A DNA stretch of 64,000 bases, from assembly GCF_003046185.1 (NCBI RefSeq), contig NZ_PZZL01000010.1, positions 62,001-126,000 of the forward strand, in the 5' to 3' direction. Position numbers and translations under genes: made by a program. Below the pieces are notes generated by a model. That model was not told where the DNA came from. It was given only the letters and a program-made list of their open reading frames with translations, and made no database searches. Positions 18,638 through 27,553 of the stretch are shown here, in pieces. Source of the stretch: Phreatobacter oligotrophus. Its GTDB lineage: Bacteria; Pseudomonadota; Alphaproteobacteria; Rhizobiales; Phreatobacteraceae. The stretch's first letter is position 1. Every line of letters starts with the position of its first letter.

Positions 18638-19804
18638 ATGCCGATCATCAACCGCGTCGCCGACCTCCACGACGAGATCACCGCCTGGCGGCGTGACTTC
18701 CATGAGAACCCGGAGCTGCTCTACGACGTGCATCGCACCGCCGGCATCGTCGAGCAGAAGCTCAAGGAATTCGGCTGCGACGAGGTGGTCTCCGGCATCG
18801 GCCAGACTGGCGTCGTGGCGGTGATCAAGGGCCGCAAGACCGCATCGGGCAAGGTCGTCGGTGTGCGCGCCGACATGGACGCCCTGCCCATCGAGGAGGC
18901 GACCAACCTCCCCTACAAGTCGAAGGTTCCGGGGAAGATGCATGCCTGTGGCCATGACGGCCACACCGCCATGCTGCTCGGCGCCGCCAAGTACCTCGCC
19001 GAGACCCGCAATTTCGACGGCACCGCCATCATGATCTTCCAGCCGGCGGAAGAGGGCGGCGGCGGCGGCGACGCCATGGTCAAGGATGGCCTGATGACCC
19101 GCTGGGGAATCCAGGAGGTCTATGGCCTGCACAACATGCCGGGCATTCCCGTCGGCCATTTCGCCGTGCGCAAGGGTCCGGCCATGGCCGCGGCCGACCG
19201 CTTCATCATCGACATCGAGGGCAAGGGCGGCCACGGCGCCATGCCGCACCTCTGCGTCGATCCGGTCCAGGCGGGCTTCGCCATCGGCCTTGCGATGCAG
19301 ACCATCGTCTCGCGGAATGTCGACCCGATCGAGAGCGCAGTGATCTCCATCACCTCGGTGAAGGCGGGCGAGGCCTTCAACGTCATCCCGCAGACGCTGC
19401 GGATGCTCGGCACGGTGCGCACCTTCAAGCCGGAGATCCAGGACCTCGTCGAGGCCCGCATGAAGGAGCTGGTCGAGAACGTCGCGAAGGGCATGGGCTG
19501 TGTCGGCACGATCAACTACCAGCGCGGCTATCCCGTCACCTTCAACCATTCCGACCAGACCGACTTTGCGGTGAAGGTCGCCCAGTCCGTCGTCGGCGCC
19601 GACAAGGTCGACCCGGAGACGCCGCCGCTGATGGGCGCGGAGGACTTCTCCTACATGCTCAACGAGCGGCCGGGCTGCTACATCTTCCTCGGCAACGGCG
19701 ACACCGCCGCCTGCCACCACCCCGCCTACAATTTCGACGACAACGCGATCCCGACGGGCACCAGCTATCTCGCCAAGATCGTCGAGACGGCGATGCCGGC
19801 CTGA
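18638..19804 (+). CDS. M20D amidohydrolase, tandem copy 5 (distinct subgroup)
   Basis: 388 residues with the same N-terminal plan (MPIINRVADLHDEITAWRRD) and complete ligands (KMHACGHDGHT, PAEEGGGG, YGLHNMPG, CHHPAYNFDD). The dimerisation domain reads KGGHGAMPHLCVDPV, the form found in most hippurate hydrolase-like enzymes, whereas copies 1-4 have KGGHAA(K/R)PH-x-(A/S)-(V/I)-DT. It also differs in the late segment (NERPGCYIFLGNGDTAACHH). It therefore probably split from the others earlier or was joined to the array later. A Gfo/Idh/MocA gene starts 10 bases after its stop. Confidence 0.9.
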   Translation: MPIINRVADLHDEITAWRRDFHENPELLYDVHRTAGIVEQKLKEFGCDEVVSGIGQTGVVAVIKGRKTASGKVVGVRADMDALPIEEATNLPYKSKVPGKMHACGHDGHTAMLLGAAKYLAETRNFDGTAIMIFQPAEEGGGGGDAMVKDGLMTRWGIQEVYGLHNMPGIPVGHFAVRKGPAMAAADRFIIDIEGKGGHGAMPHLCVDPVQAGFAIGLAMQTIVSRNVDPIESAVISITSVKAGEAFNVIPQTLRMLGTVRTFKPEIQDLVEARMKELVENVAKGMGCVGTINYQRGYPVTFNHSDQTDFAVKVAQSVVGADKVDPETPPLMGAEDFSYMLNERPGCYIFLGNGDTAACHHPAYNFDDNAIPTGTSYLAKIVETAMPA

Positions 19805-19814
19805 GGCGGATCCC

Positions 19815-20801
19815 GTGACACAGCAGAAGGTTGCGCCGGGCCCGGTTTCGCTGGGCATCGTCGGCGCGGGGATCATGGGCGAGCGTCTTCTTGGCGCCGC
19901 CCTCGCCCATGCGGCGGATGTCGTTCGTATCGCCGGCATCTGGGACCCCTCGGAGGCGGCGATGGCGCGCATCGCGGCCGCCCATCCGGGCGTACCGCGG
20001 CTTGGCGGTCCCGAGGCGGTGGCGGCGGCGAGCGACTGCCTCTACGTCGCCTCGCCCCCCTCCTCCCACCTTGCCCATGCCCGCACGGCGCTGGCGCTCG
20101 GCAAGGCGGTGTTCTGCGAGAAGCCGCTGGCGGTGGACCTGACGGATGCCCGCGCCTTCGTGGCGGAGGCCGGCGGACGCGGGGCGGTGAACTTCCCCTT
20201 CGCCTCCTCCTTCGCCGTGGCAACCCTGCAGCGCTGGATCGCCGAAGGCGCGATCGGCACGCCGCAGCGCATCGCCATTGAGGTGTCCTTCGCGACCTGG
20301 CCGCGCTCCTGGCAGCGCGATGCCGCCTCCTGGCTCGACGGGCCGGCCGAGGGCGGCTTCACCCGCGAGGTGGTGTCGCATTTCCTCTTCCTGTCGCGCC
20401 GGCTCGGCGGGCCGCTGACCGGCCTCAAGGCGACGGCGGAGTTCCCGGAGGCCGGCAAGTCCGAACGCAAGATCGCCGGCACGCTCGTCGCCGGCAGCCT
20501 GCCGGTGACGCTGGCGGGGAGCGTCGGGACCACCGCCAAGGACGACCACAACACCTGGACCATCGAGGGCACGGCCGGCGCGGTGCGCCTGCGCGACTGG
20601 TCCTTCGCCGAGCGGCGGACGCCCGAGGGCGCCTGGCAGCCCGACCCGGAGGCGCTGCCCAACGAGAAGATCCGACCGCTGGTGCTGCGCCGGCAGCTCG
20701 AGGGCGTCGCGGCGCTGGTGCGCGGCGAGGCGTTCCATCTCGCGACGCTCCCGGAAGCGCTCGAGGTACAAGAGACGGTCGAGGCGATCCTGAAGGGGTG
20801 A
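19815..20801 (+). CDS. Gfo/Idh/MocA-family oxidoreductase
   Basis: 328 residues with GTG start (MTQQKVAPGPVSLGIVGAGI). The N-terminal Rossmann fold carries GIVGAGIMGERLL and the family motif VFCEKPLAVDLTDAR (EKP, whose lysine is catalytic); the C-terminal half is the alpha/beta substrate domain. Members reduce or oxidise sugars, inositols or other hydroxy compounds with NAD(P). The gene follows copy 5 of the amidohydrolase array by 10 bases and is likely co-transcribed, suggesting that the acyl-amide hydrolysis product or its sugar partner is further processed. The substrate is unknown. Confidence 0.85.
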   Translation: MTQQKVAPGPVSLGIVGAGIMGERLLGAALAHAADVVRIAGIWDPSEAAMARIAAAHPGVPRLGGPEAVAAASDCLYVASPPSSHLAHARTALALGKAVFCEKPLAVDLTDARAFVAEAGGRGAVNFPFASSFAVATLQRWIAEGAIGTPQRIAIEVSFATWPRSWQRDAASWLDGPAEGGFTREVVSHFLFLSRRLGGPLTGLKATAEFPEAGKSERKIAGTLVAGSLPVTLAGSVGTTAKDDHNTWTIEGTAGAVRLRDWSFAERRTPEGAWQPDPEALPNEKIRPLVLRRQLEGVAALVRGEAFHLATLPEALEVQETVEAILKG

Positions 20802-20852
20802 GAAGACCGGACGTCGGCTGGCCGAATGGCCGCTTAGCTTTTCTCACGATGG

Positions 20853-21004
20853 CCCCTCACCCTTCCCTCTCCCCGCAAGCGGGGAGAGGGGGCAACAGCG
20901 TCGCGAGTCTTTCGGCAACGGTTGGGCCTGGCTCGTCTCTTCCGAACGATCGCGACGTCGACGTCCCCCTCTCCCCGCTTGCGGGGAGAGGGAAGGGTGA
21001 GGGG
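20853..21004. repeat. Paired inverted repeat, CCCCTCACCCTTCC type (copy 1)
   Basis: Left arm 20853-20892 (CCCCTCACCCTTCCCTCTCC then CCGCAAGCGG hairpin) and right arm 20965-21004 are exact reverse complements over about 40 bases, with a 72-base spacer beginning GCAACAGCGTC and ending CGCGACGTCGACGT. The same arms and similar spacer ends recur at 48397-48547. It lies between the convergent Gfo/Idh/MocA and GMC genes. Confidence 0.88.
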
Positions 21005-21022
21005 CATTGCTCAACGCCCCCC

Positions 21023-22648
21023 CTACCTCTTCCCGTCCTCCAGAATCATCTTGGCGCCCTTCTCGGCGATCATCAGCGTCGGCGTGTTGGTGTTGCCGGA
21101 GGTGATGGTCGGCATGACCGAGGCATCGGCCACGCGCAGCCCCTCCACGCCGATCACGCGCAGGCGCTCGTCCACCACGGCCATCGGATCGGAGGCAAGG
21201 CCCATCTTCGCCGTCCCCACGGGATGGAAGATGGTCGTGCCGATATCGCCGGCGGCCCTGGCGAGGCTCTCCGCATCGTCGCCGATGACCGGGCCGGGCA
21301 GGAATTCCTCGGGGCGGTAGGGGGCGAGCGCCGGCTGGCTCATCAGACGCCGCGTCACCCGCAGCGAATCCGCCGCCACCTTCCGGTCCTCGTCGGTCGC
21401 GAGATAATTCGGCGCGATGATCGGCTTGTCGGTCGGGTCGGCTGAACGGATATGCACCGAGCCGCGCGAGGTGGGGCGCAGGTTGCACGGCGCCACCGTC
21501 ACGGCGGGGAAGCGGTGCAGCGGGTCGCCGAACTTGTCGAGCGACAAGGGCTGGACGTGGAACTGGATGTTGGCCCGCTCCTGGGAGGGGTCGGAGCGGG
21601 TGAAGATGCCGAGCTGGCTCGGCGCCATGGTCAGGGGGCCGGTGCGTCGCACCAGATATTCGAGGCCCATCAGGCCGCGCTTGACGAGGTTGTGGTAGGT
21701 CTCGTTCAGCGTCTTGATGCCCTGGACCTTGTAGATGGCGCGGATCTGCAGGTGGTCCTGCAGGTTGCCGCCGACGCCGGGCTTCTCCTTCACCACCGGG
21801 ATGCCGTGGCACGACAGCACGTCGCCATGGCCGATGCCGGAGAGCTCGAGGATCTGCGTCGAGCCGATGGAGCCGGCGGTCAGCACCACCTCGCCACGGC
21901 AGCGCAGGATGACGCTCTCGCCGCCCTGGCGGATCTGCACGGCCTTGGCGCGGCCCTCCTCGACGATCACCTTCTCGACGAGGACGCCCGAGAGCAGGTC
22001 GAGATTGTCGCGCTGGTCGATGATGGGCTTGATGAAGCCGCGCGCCGCCGACCAGCGCAGGCCCTTCTTCTGGTTGACGTGGAAATAGGCGGCGCCCTCG
22101 TTGTCGCCGGTGTTGAAGTCGTCGAGCGGGCGCACGCCCATCTGGACCGCCGCCTCGCGCACCTTGTCGAGCAGGTCCCAGCGCACCCGTGGCGCCTCGA
22201 CGCGCCAGTTGCCGCCGGTGCCGTGGTGCTCGCTCTGCCCCAGGAAATGGTCCTCCAGGCCGACAAAGAGCGGCTTCACGTCGTCCCAGCCCCAGCCGGT
22301 GAGGCCGAGCTGGCGCCAGTGGTCATAGTCGGCGCTCTGGCCGCGCATGGTGATCATGGCATTGATGGCGGAGGAGCCGCCGATCACCTTGCCGCGGGGA
22401 TAGATGAGCGAGCGGCCGTTGAGACCGGGCTCGGCCTCGGTCCTGAACATCCAGTCGGCGCGCGGATTGTTGATGGCGAAGAGATAGCCGACGGGGATGT
22501 GGAACCAGATCCAGTCATCCTTGGTGCCGGCCTCCAGCAGCATGACGCGGTTGCGGCGGTCGGCGGAGAGGCGGTTCGCCATGAGGCAGCCTGCCGTACC
22601 GGCCCCGCAGACAATGTAGTCCCACTCACCCTCGATGGTGCGGGCCAT
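21023..22648 (-). CDS. GMC-family FAD oxidoreductase (choline/alcohol dehydrogenase-like)
   Basis: 541 residues. The N-terminal FAD-binding Rossmann motif is YIVCGAGTAGCLMANRL, and the GMC signatures appear as PRGKVIGGSSAINAM and VVLTAGSIGSTQILELSGIG. The C-terminal catalytic region holds HPVGTAKMG and SGNTNTPTLMIAEKGAKMIL, with the conserved His and Asn of the proton-relay pair. GMC enzymes oxidise alcohols such as choline, glucose or polyethylene glycol. The substrate is not assignable and betA context is absent. The upstream 140-base gap is shared with the divergent WD40-cytochrome gene, and a functional link (a dehydrogenase feeding a cytochrome) is possible but unproven. Confidence 0.9.
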   Translation of the reverse strand: MARTIEGEWDYIVCGAGTAGCLMANRLSADRRNRVMLLEAGTKDDWIWFHIPVGYLFAINNPRADWMFRTEAEPGLNGRSLIYPRGKVIGGSSAINAMITMRGQSADYDHWRQLGLTGWGWDDVKPLFVGLEDHFLGQSEHHGTGGNWRVEAPRVRWDLLDKVREAAVQMGVRPLDDFNTGDNEGAAYFHVNQKKGLRWSAARGFIKPIIDQRDNLDLLSGVLVEKVIVEEGRAKAVQIRQGGESVILRCRGEVVLTAGSIGSTQILELSGIGHGDVLSCHGIPVVKEKPGVGGNLQDHLQIRAIYKVQGIKTLNETYHNLVKRGLMGLEYLVRRTGPLTMAPSQLGIFTRSDPSQERANIQFHVQPLSLDKFGDPLHRFPAVTVAPCNLRPTSRGSVHIRSADPTDKPIIAPNYLATDEDRKVAADSLRVTRRLMSQPALAPYRPEEFLPGPVIGDDAESLARAAGDIGTTIFHPVGTAKMGLASDPMAVVDERLRVIGVEGLRVADASVMPTITSGNTNTPTLMIAEKGAKMILEDGKR

Positions 22649-22788
22649 GGCTCCCCTCCGGCACTGTCGCGGGCTCTCAGGTTCTGGCCCTTGCGGCGAT
22701 CCATCGCGCGGGATGGCGAGAAGGTCAATCAGGCCGCTCGGGGGGCGGGAGGCGATGACAGGATTGCCTTGGCGAACAGGGGCGTTAG

Positions 22789-24114
22789 ATGTCGGGCATG
22801 CTGTCGTTCCCCCGCTTCCGTCGCCTCTCCACGTCCGTCGCCATGGCCCTTGCGGCCGCCGCTCTCGCTCTTGCCGCTCCCGCCGCAGCGCAGGAGATGC
22901 GCGGCCATGGCGGGCCGGTGCGGGCGCTCGCCGTCGCGCCCGACGGGCGCCTCGCCCTCTCCGGCTCCTTCGATTCCTCGGCCATCCTGTGGGACATCGA
23001 GCAGGGCCTCGCGGTCACCGTGCTGCGCGGCCATGACAGCTCGGTCAACGCCGTGGCCGCGCTTCCCGACGGCCGCTTCGCCACCGCCGGCGAGGATGGG
23101 CGCATATTGCTCTGGCGCATCGGCCGGGCGGAGCCGGAGGCGCGGCCTGTCACCCACGAGGCGCCTGTCGCCGCGCTCGCGCTCTCGCCCGATGGTCAAC
23201 GTCTGGCCTCGGCGTCCTGGGACGGCACGGTCCGCCTTGCCCCGCTCAGCGGCGGCGCGGCGCGGGTCGCGACCACCCAGCGCGGGCCGCTCAACGCCGT
23301 CGGCTTTGCGCCGGATGGTCGCAGCATCGTCACTGGCGGCCATGATGGCGCGCTGCGCTTCGTTCCCCTCGATGGCGGCACGGATCGCGTCGTGGAGCTC
23401 GGCCTGCCGGTTAATGCGCTGGCGGTCGCGGCGGATGGCGAGATCGCCGCCGGCCTGGCCGACGGCCGCGTCGTGGTCCTGTCGGGGACGGGTCAGCAGC
23501 GCGGCGAGATCCGCGCCGCCGAGACGCCGATCGTCGCGGTGGGGCTGTCGCCGGACGGCAAACGCATCGCCGCAGCCGGCATCCGCGGCTCCGTTGCCAT
23601 CATCGACCGCGCGACCCTCGCCGTCGAGCGGGTGCTGGTGGGGCCGGGCCTGCCGGTCTGGTCGCTGGCCTTCCGGCCGGGGACGGAGGAACTGCTCACC
23701 GGCGGCGGCGACCGCCTCGTGCGCCGCTGGCTAGCCTCGACCGGCGAGCATATCGGCGCGGTCATCATGGCGAAGCCGTCCGAGGCACTGGCGCGGCTGG
23801 CCGACCATCCGGGGGCGGAGGTGTTCCGCGCCTGCGCCGCCTGCCACACGCTCGATCCGGACGGCGGCAACCGCGCCGGGCCGACCCTGCACGGCGTCAT
23901 CGGCCGCCGCATCGGCACGGCGCCCGGCTACGACTATTCGCCGGCGCTGCGGGGCATGGACATCGTCTGGACCAAGGAGACCATCGCCCGTCTCTTCGAG
24001 ATCGGGCCGATGGCCTATACGCCCGGCACCAAGATGCCGGAACAGCGGGTGACCGACCCGGAGGACCTGAAGGACCTCGTCGACTTCATCGCCAAGGCGA
24101 CCGGGGCGGAGTGA
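22789..24114 (+). CDS. Exported WD40 beta-propeller fused to a c-type cytochrome
   Basis: 441 residues. The Sec signal covers residues 1-35 (cleavage after APAAAQ), and seven or so WD40-like repeats fill about residues 38-325, recognisable as repeated GHxxxVxALAVAPDGRxxxSGSxDxxxxLWD units. A single cytochrome c domain follows (about 335-441) with the haem motif CAACH (Cys349-His353) and a likely axial methionine in GTKMPEQRV. The protein should reside in the periplasm, carrying one covalently bound haem. Similar fusions exist in alphaproteobacteria without assigned function. Its 3' end faces the multi-[4Fe-4S] gene with only 6 bases between stops. ATG at 22798 is an alternative start. Confidence 0.88.
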   Translation: MSGMLSFPRFRRLSTSVAMALAAAALALAAPAAAQEMRGHGGPVRALAVAPDGRLALSGSFDSSAILWDIEQGLAVTVLRGHDSSVNAVAALPDGRFATAGEDGRILLWRIGRAEPEARPVTHEAPVAALALSPDGQRLASASWDGTVRLAPLSGGAARVATTQRGPLNAVGFAPDGRSIVTGGHDGALRFVPLDGGTDRVVELGLPVNALAVAADGEIAAGLADGRVVVLSGTGQQRGEIRAAETPIVAVGLSPDGKRIAAAGIRGSVAIIDRATLAVERVLVGPGLPVWSLAFRPGTEELLTGGGDRLVRRWLASTGEHIGAVIMAKPSEALARLADHPGAEVFRACAACHTLDPDGGNRAGPTLHGVIGRRIGTAPGYDYSPALRGMDIVWTKETIARLFEIGPMAYTPGTKMPEQRVTDPEDLKDLVDFIAKATGAE

Positions 24115-24120
24115 GCGGGC

Positions 24121-26145
24121 TCAGTTGAGCCCGTCGTTCCCCGCCTTGACCTCGGCCAGATAGTCCTCGGTGGTGCGCACCCGCGGCCGCTCCGGCGCGC
24201 CATAGGGGTCGAAGCTCTCGTTGACGACGCGCTCGACGCGGCAGTCCTCGCACATGAACAGCGCCTCGCGGCGCGCGGCATTGGCGCCGGAGAACATCCA
24301 GTGCCCCTCGAGCTTGGCGGCGATGCGCTCGATGGTGGAGCGGGTGCCGAAGGCCTTGTTGCACTGGGTGCAGTGGAAGGGCTCCTCCTCCTTCACCAGC
24401 CGCTTGGGCTCGCGCCAGGCGACGAAATCGAGCTGGGCGACGAGGTCGATGGCGTCCTCGGGGCAGGTCTGCTCGCACAGGCCGCACTGGACGCAGAGGC
24501 TCTCGGAGAAGCGCAGCATCGGCTTGTCGGGATTGTCCGACAGCGCACCGGTCGGGCAGGCAGAGACGCAGGACAGGCACAGCGTGCAGGCCTCGACATT
24601 GACCTGCGCCTTGCCGAAGGGGGCGCCCTTCTCCAGCGGGATGACGTCGACCGGCGCGGGGGCGGCGGCATGGAGCTCCTGGAAGGAGAGTTCGAGCAGG
24701 CCGCGCTTGGCGCCCATGGGGAGGAAGCTCGCGGGCTTGGCCGTCGGCGTGCCGGCGAAGGGCACGGCGAGGAAAGAGCCGAGCGCGTCGGGATCGTCGG
24801 TCTCGACCAGGCGCAGTACGTCGGCGCCATAGCCGAGGGCCGAGAGGATGGTGCGGGTGGTGGCGAGGGTGCGCTGCAGGCCGAGCAGGTCATGCTTCGG
24901 CTTGGCGCGGGTCAGCACGGCGATGCCGGCGACGCCATAGGCGAAGGCGCCGGCGAGCATTTCGGGACCCACCTGCGTCACCTCGTTGACCTGCAAAGGC
25001 AGGACATGGGCCGGCAGTCCGTCACCGTAGCGGGCGAGCATGTCGATGAGCGGCAGGCCGTGGTCCCCGTCATGCAGCAGGATGACGGCGCCGGTGCCGC
25101 CCGCCGCCTGGTAGGTGGTGACGAGGGCGCGCATGCGACGCATCAGCGCATCAACGGGCGGCAGGGCGTAGGAGGCAGCCCCCGTCGGGCAGGCGGCGGC
25201 GCACTGACCGCAGCCGGCGCAGATGGCCGGATCGATAGCGACATGGTCGCCATCCGGGGTGATGGCGCCGGTCGGGCAGAGGTCGAGGCAGCGGGTGCAG
25301 CCGGTGATCTTCGAGCGGGAATGGGCGCAGAGCGAGGCCTCGAACTGGACGAAGCGCGGCTTGTCGAAGGTGCCGACGAGCCCGGAGGCCTCGCCGATCA
25401 GCCGCTCGACCGCGGCGGGATCGCGCGGGTCGGCGCGCAGGTAGCCGGGGCGCAGTTCGGCGGCAGGGAAGAGCGGTATCCCGCCGGAGAGGTCGATGAC
25501 GATGTCGGAGGTGGAGGAGGCGCCGTTGCGCGGCGCCTGCCAGACATAGGCGCGGCGCGAGGCGGGCGACGGCAGCGCATAGTCGTCGACCACCAGTTCG
25601 AAGGCACCGAGATGGCCGCGGGCGACGGAGATCGTGCCCTTCACCACGGGAAAATCGGTGGTGGAGGGCGGAGTCACCGCCTCGGGCCGCGTCAGCAGCA
25701 CGGTGACGTCGAGGGTTTCGGAGAGGCGGCGGGCGGCCTCGATGGCGACCTCGTCGCGGCCATAGACGAGGGCGACGCCCTTCGATTCCAGCGTCACCGC
25801 CTGGATCGGCGGCATCTCCTCGGAGGCCGCGGCGAGGAGCGCCGCGGTCTTCGGACCGGCCTCGCGCGCGCCACCCGACCAGCCCGCCTGCTCGCGCACA
25901 TTGGCGAAGGCCAGCCGGCCGGCAAAGCCCATGTCCTCGGCGGTTTCGGTGAAGAGCGGCGCCTCCTGGGTGCAGGCGACGAGCACGTCGCTCTCCTGCG
26001 CCAGCACGGCCTTGAAGAAATCGAGTTCCTTGCGGCAGAGCTGGTCGGCCGTGCGCACCTTGGTGCGGCAGGCCTTGGCCACCGTCTCGCCATGCAGCGG
26101 CATGGTCTCCTCGCAGGAGCAGAGGAACGTGGTGGCTGCCGTCAT
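24121..26145 (-). CDS. Multi-cluster 4Fe-4S ferredoxin-like protein of the FDH region
   Basis: 674 residues from the ATG at 26145 (MTAATTFLCSCEETMPLHGE). Four [4Fe-4S] cysteine sets are visible: CTRCLDLCPTGAI, CAGCGQCAAACPTGAA, CTLCLSCVSACPTGAL and CVQCGLCEQTCPEDAI. A C-terminal CxxC...CxxC pair (CTQC, CEDC) may form a fifth metal site. The N-terminal third has a CSC motif and resembles a pyridine-nucleotide or heterodisulfide-reductase-type scaffold, but no FAD motif is clear. It has no signal peptide or transmembrane segment, so it is cytoplasmic. It is divergent from the FDH accessory operon and is found next to FDH3-type operons in related bacteria. An electron-transfer role, possibly in maturation, is inferred. 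Confidence 0.85.
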   Translation of the reverse strand: MTAATTFLCSCEETMPLHGETVAKACRTKVRTADQLCRKELDFFKAVLAQESDVLVACTQEAPLFTETAEDMGFAGRLAFANVREQAGWSGGAREAGPKTAALLAAASEEMPPIQAVTLESKGVALVYGRDEVAIEAARRLSETLDVTVLLTRPEAVTPPSTTDFPVVKGTISVARGHLGAFELVVDDYALPSPASRRAYVWQAPRNGASSTSDIVIDLSGGIPLFPAAELRPGYLRADPRDPAAVERLIGEASGLVGTFDKPRFVQFEASLCAHSRSKITGCTRCLDLCPTGAITPDGDHVAIDPAICAGCGQCAAACPTGAASYALPPVDALMRRMRALVTTYQAAGGTGAVILLHDGDHGLPLIDMLARYGDGLPAHVLPLQVNEVTQVGPEMLAGAFAYGVAGIAVLTRAKPKHDLLGLQRTLATTRTILSALGYGADVLRLVETDDPDALGSFLAVPFAGTPTAKPASFLPMGAKRGLLELSFQELHAAAPAPVDVIPLEKGAPFGKAQVNVEACTLCLSCVSACPTGALSDNPDKPMLRFSESLCVQCGLCEQTCPEDAIDLVAQLDFVAWREPKRLVKEEEPFHCTQCNKAFGTRSTIERIAAKLEGHWMFSGANAARREALFMCEDCRVERVVNESFDPYGAPERPRVRTTEDYLAEVKAGNDGLN

Positions 26146-26255
26146 TTCACTCTCCGACCCGCGGCTCTTCCCGCCGCTTGGTGTCTTCATATATTGGAAG
26201 CAGTCCAAAGAACCAGACCGGCCCGTCAGAAGGGCCGCCGCCCCCTGAAGGTCCC

Positions 26256-27005
26256 ATGGCCCTCGTCACGCTGCGCACGCCCTCGACCCTCGACCTGCCG
26301 CCGGGCTTCCGGGCGGTGGCCTTGCGCGAATCCGGCGACGCTTTCGCCCATGCCTGCCGCACCGCGGGCGAGGAGGGCGCCGGCACGCTCGTCTGGGTGC
26401 GGCGTTTCGACATGGCCGAGTTCGCCGTCGTGCTGGAGCCGGAAGAGCCGCTCGCCGAGGCGCGCAAGGCCGTCTTCATGGGCATGGCCGCGACGGCGGA
26501 CGCCATCGCCTCGCTCTGCCCGCCGGAGCGCAGCGTCGGCATCGCCTTCCCCGACACGATCCGCTTCGACGGTGGCCTTGTCGGCGGTGGCCGGCTCGGC
26601 TGGCCGAAGCGCTGCGGCGAGAACGAGGTTCCGGACTGGCTGGTCTTCTCCGCCACCGTCCGGGTGTCCTTCGCCGGGCTGATGGAGCCCGGAAAGGTGC
26701 CCAACGCCACCGCCCTCGACGAGGAGGGCTTCGAGGGTGTCGGCCCGGCCATGCTGGTGGAAGCCTTTGCCCGCTTCCTGATGCGCTTCGTCGACATCTG
26801 GCAGAACGAGGGACCCGACCGGATCCTCAAGGACTACATGAAGCGGCTCGACAAGGACCGGCCGGGCGACACGCTCGCTATCTCCCCCGCGGGGGACCTG
26901 GTCGTCACGCCGGCGACCGGCGGGCCCGGCCGTACCGTGCCGCTGCTCGACGGGCTCAAGGCCGTCGCCTGGCTCGACCGCGACGCCGGAGGGCCGCGCC
27001 TGTGA
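26256..27005 (+). CDS. Biotin/lipoate-protein ligase family protein (DUF4444), FDH accessory
   Basis: 249 residues from MALVTLRTPS (ATG 26256). The N-terminal two thirds match the biotin/lipoate ligase fold (GTLVWVRRFDMAEFAVVLEP, then PDTIRFDGGLVGGGRLGWPK), and the last about 60 residues form the DUF4444 tail. The ligase signature lysine and the GRGRxGR loop of BirA are not evident, so it may bind rather than transfer a cofactor. It is first in the operon that runs into the DUF6505, DUF6352, DUF3305 and DUF3306 genes and then FDH. The next gene overlaps it by four bases. Confidence 0.8.
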   Translation: MALVTLRTPSTLDLPPGFRAVALRESGDAFAHACRTAGEEGAGTLVWVRRFDMAEFAVVLEPEEPLAEARKAVFMGMAATADAIASLCPPERSVGIAFPDTIRFDGGLVGGGRLGWPKRCGENEVPDWLVFSATVRVSFAGLMEPGKVPNATALDEEGFEGVGPAMLVEAFARFLMRFVDIWQNEGPDRILKDYMKRLDKDRPGDTLAISPAGDLVVTPATGGPGRTVPLLDGLKAVAWLDRDAGGPRL

Positions 27006-27553
27006 TGATGCTGCGGACCATTCGCCTCGACCCCTCCGACACGTTCGTCTTCCCGCTCGCCGCGGAACCCGGTGAATGGGCCGTCACCGGCTCCTTCCTA
27101 TTCTGGGGCCGCGATGTCGCGGCGCTTGCCGGCAAGGAGCGCGCCGCGTTCCGGTCAGGCTTCGTCGGCGTCGACTCGCTCGGCTTCTCGACACTGGTGG
27201 TCGTCCAGCCGATCCGGCCGGAGGAGCGCGCGGCGGCCGTCGAGGCGCTCGCCGCGCATCTCGTCGACAAGCTCGGCGCCCCCTCGCTCGATGCGGCCCG
27301 CGCCGCAGCCAAGGAGGAGATCGCCTTCGCCGCATCGCTCGCCGAGCACGACGAAGGCACGCTTGTCGCCCTCCATCGCGGCGAGGAGGGCGGGGAGATC
27401 CGCGAACAGTACCGCGTGCTGCAGCGGCGCGAGCGCAATGACAGCGCCGACAGCCTGCACGCCCATGCCCGCGCCTTCACCTTCCACGAGGAGGTGGACG
27501 ATGTCCCGGAGGAACGGGTGGACCTGATCGACATGATGGCGACCCGCCGATGA
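27002..27553 (+). CDS. DUF6505 family protein, FDH accessory
   Basis: 183 residues, overlapping the preceding stop (GTGATGATG region) and the following gene start by four bases. It is a small soluble protein with no signal, metal motif or transmembrane segment; the visible features are TIRLDPSDTFVFPLAAEPGE at the start and an acidic end (EEVDDVPEERVDLID). From memory of the family this is DUF6505, which travels with FDH operons of Hyphomicrobiales. Translational coupling on both sides implies an equimolar role with its neighbours. Biochemical function is unknown. Confidence 0.7.
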   Translation: MMMLRTIRLDPSDTFVFPLAAEPGEWAVTGSFLFWGRDVAALAGKERAAFRSGFVGVDSLGFSTLVVVQPIRPEERAAAVEALAAHLVDKLGAPSLDAARAAAKEEIAFAASLAEHDEGTLVALHRGEEGGEIREQYRVLQRRERNDSADSLHAHARAFTFHEEVDDVPEERVDLIDMMATRR

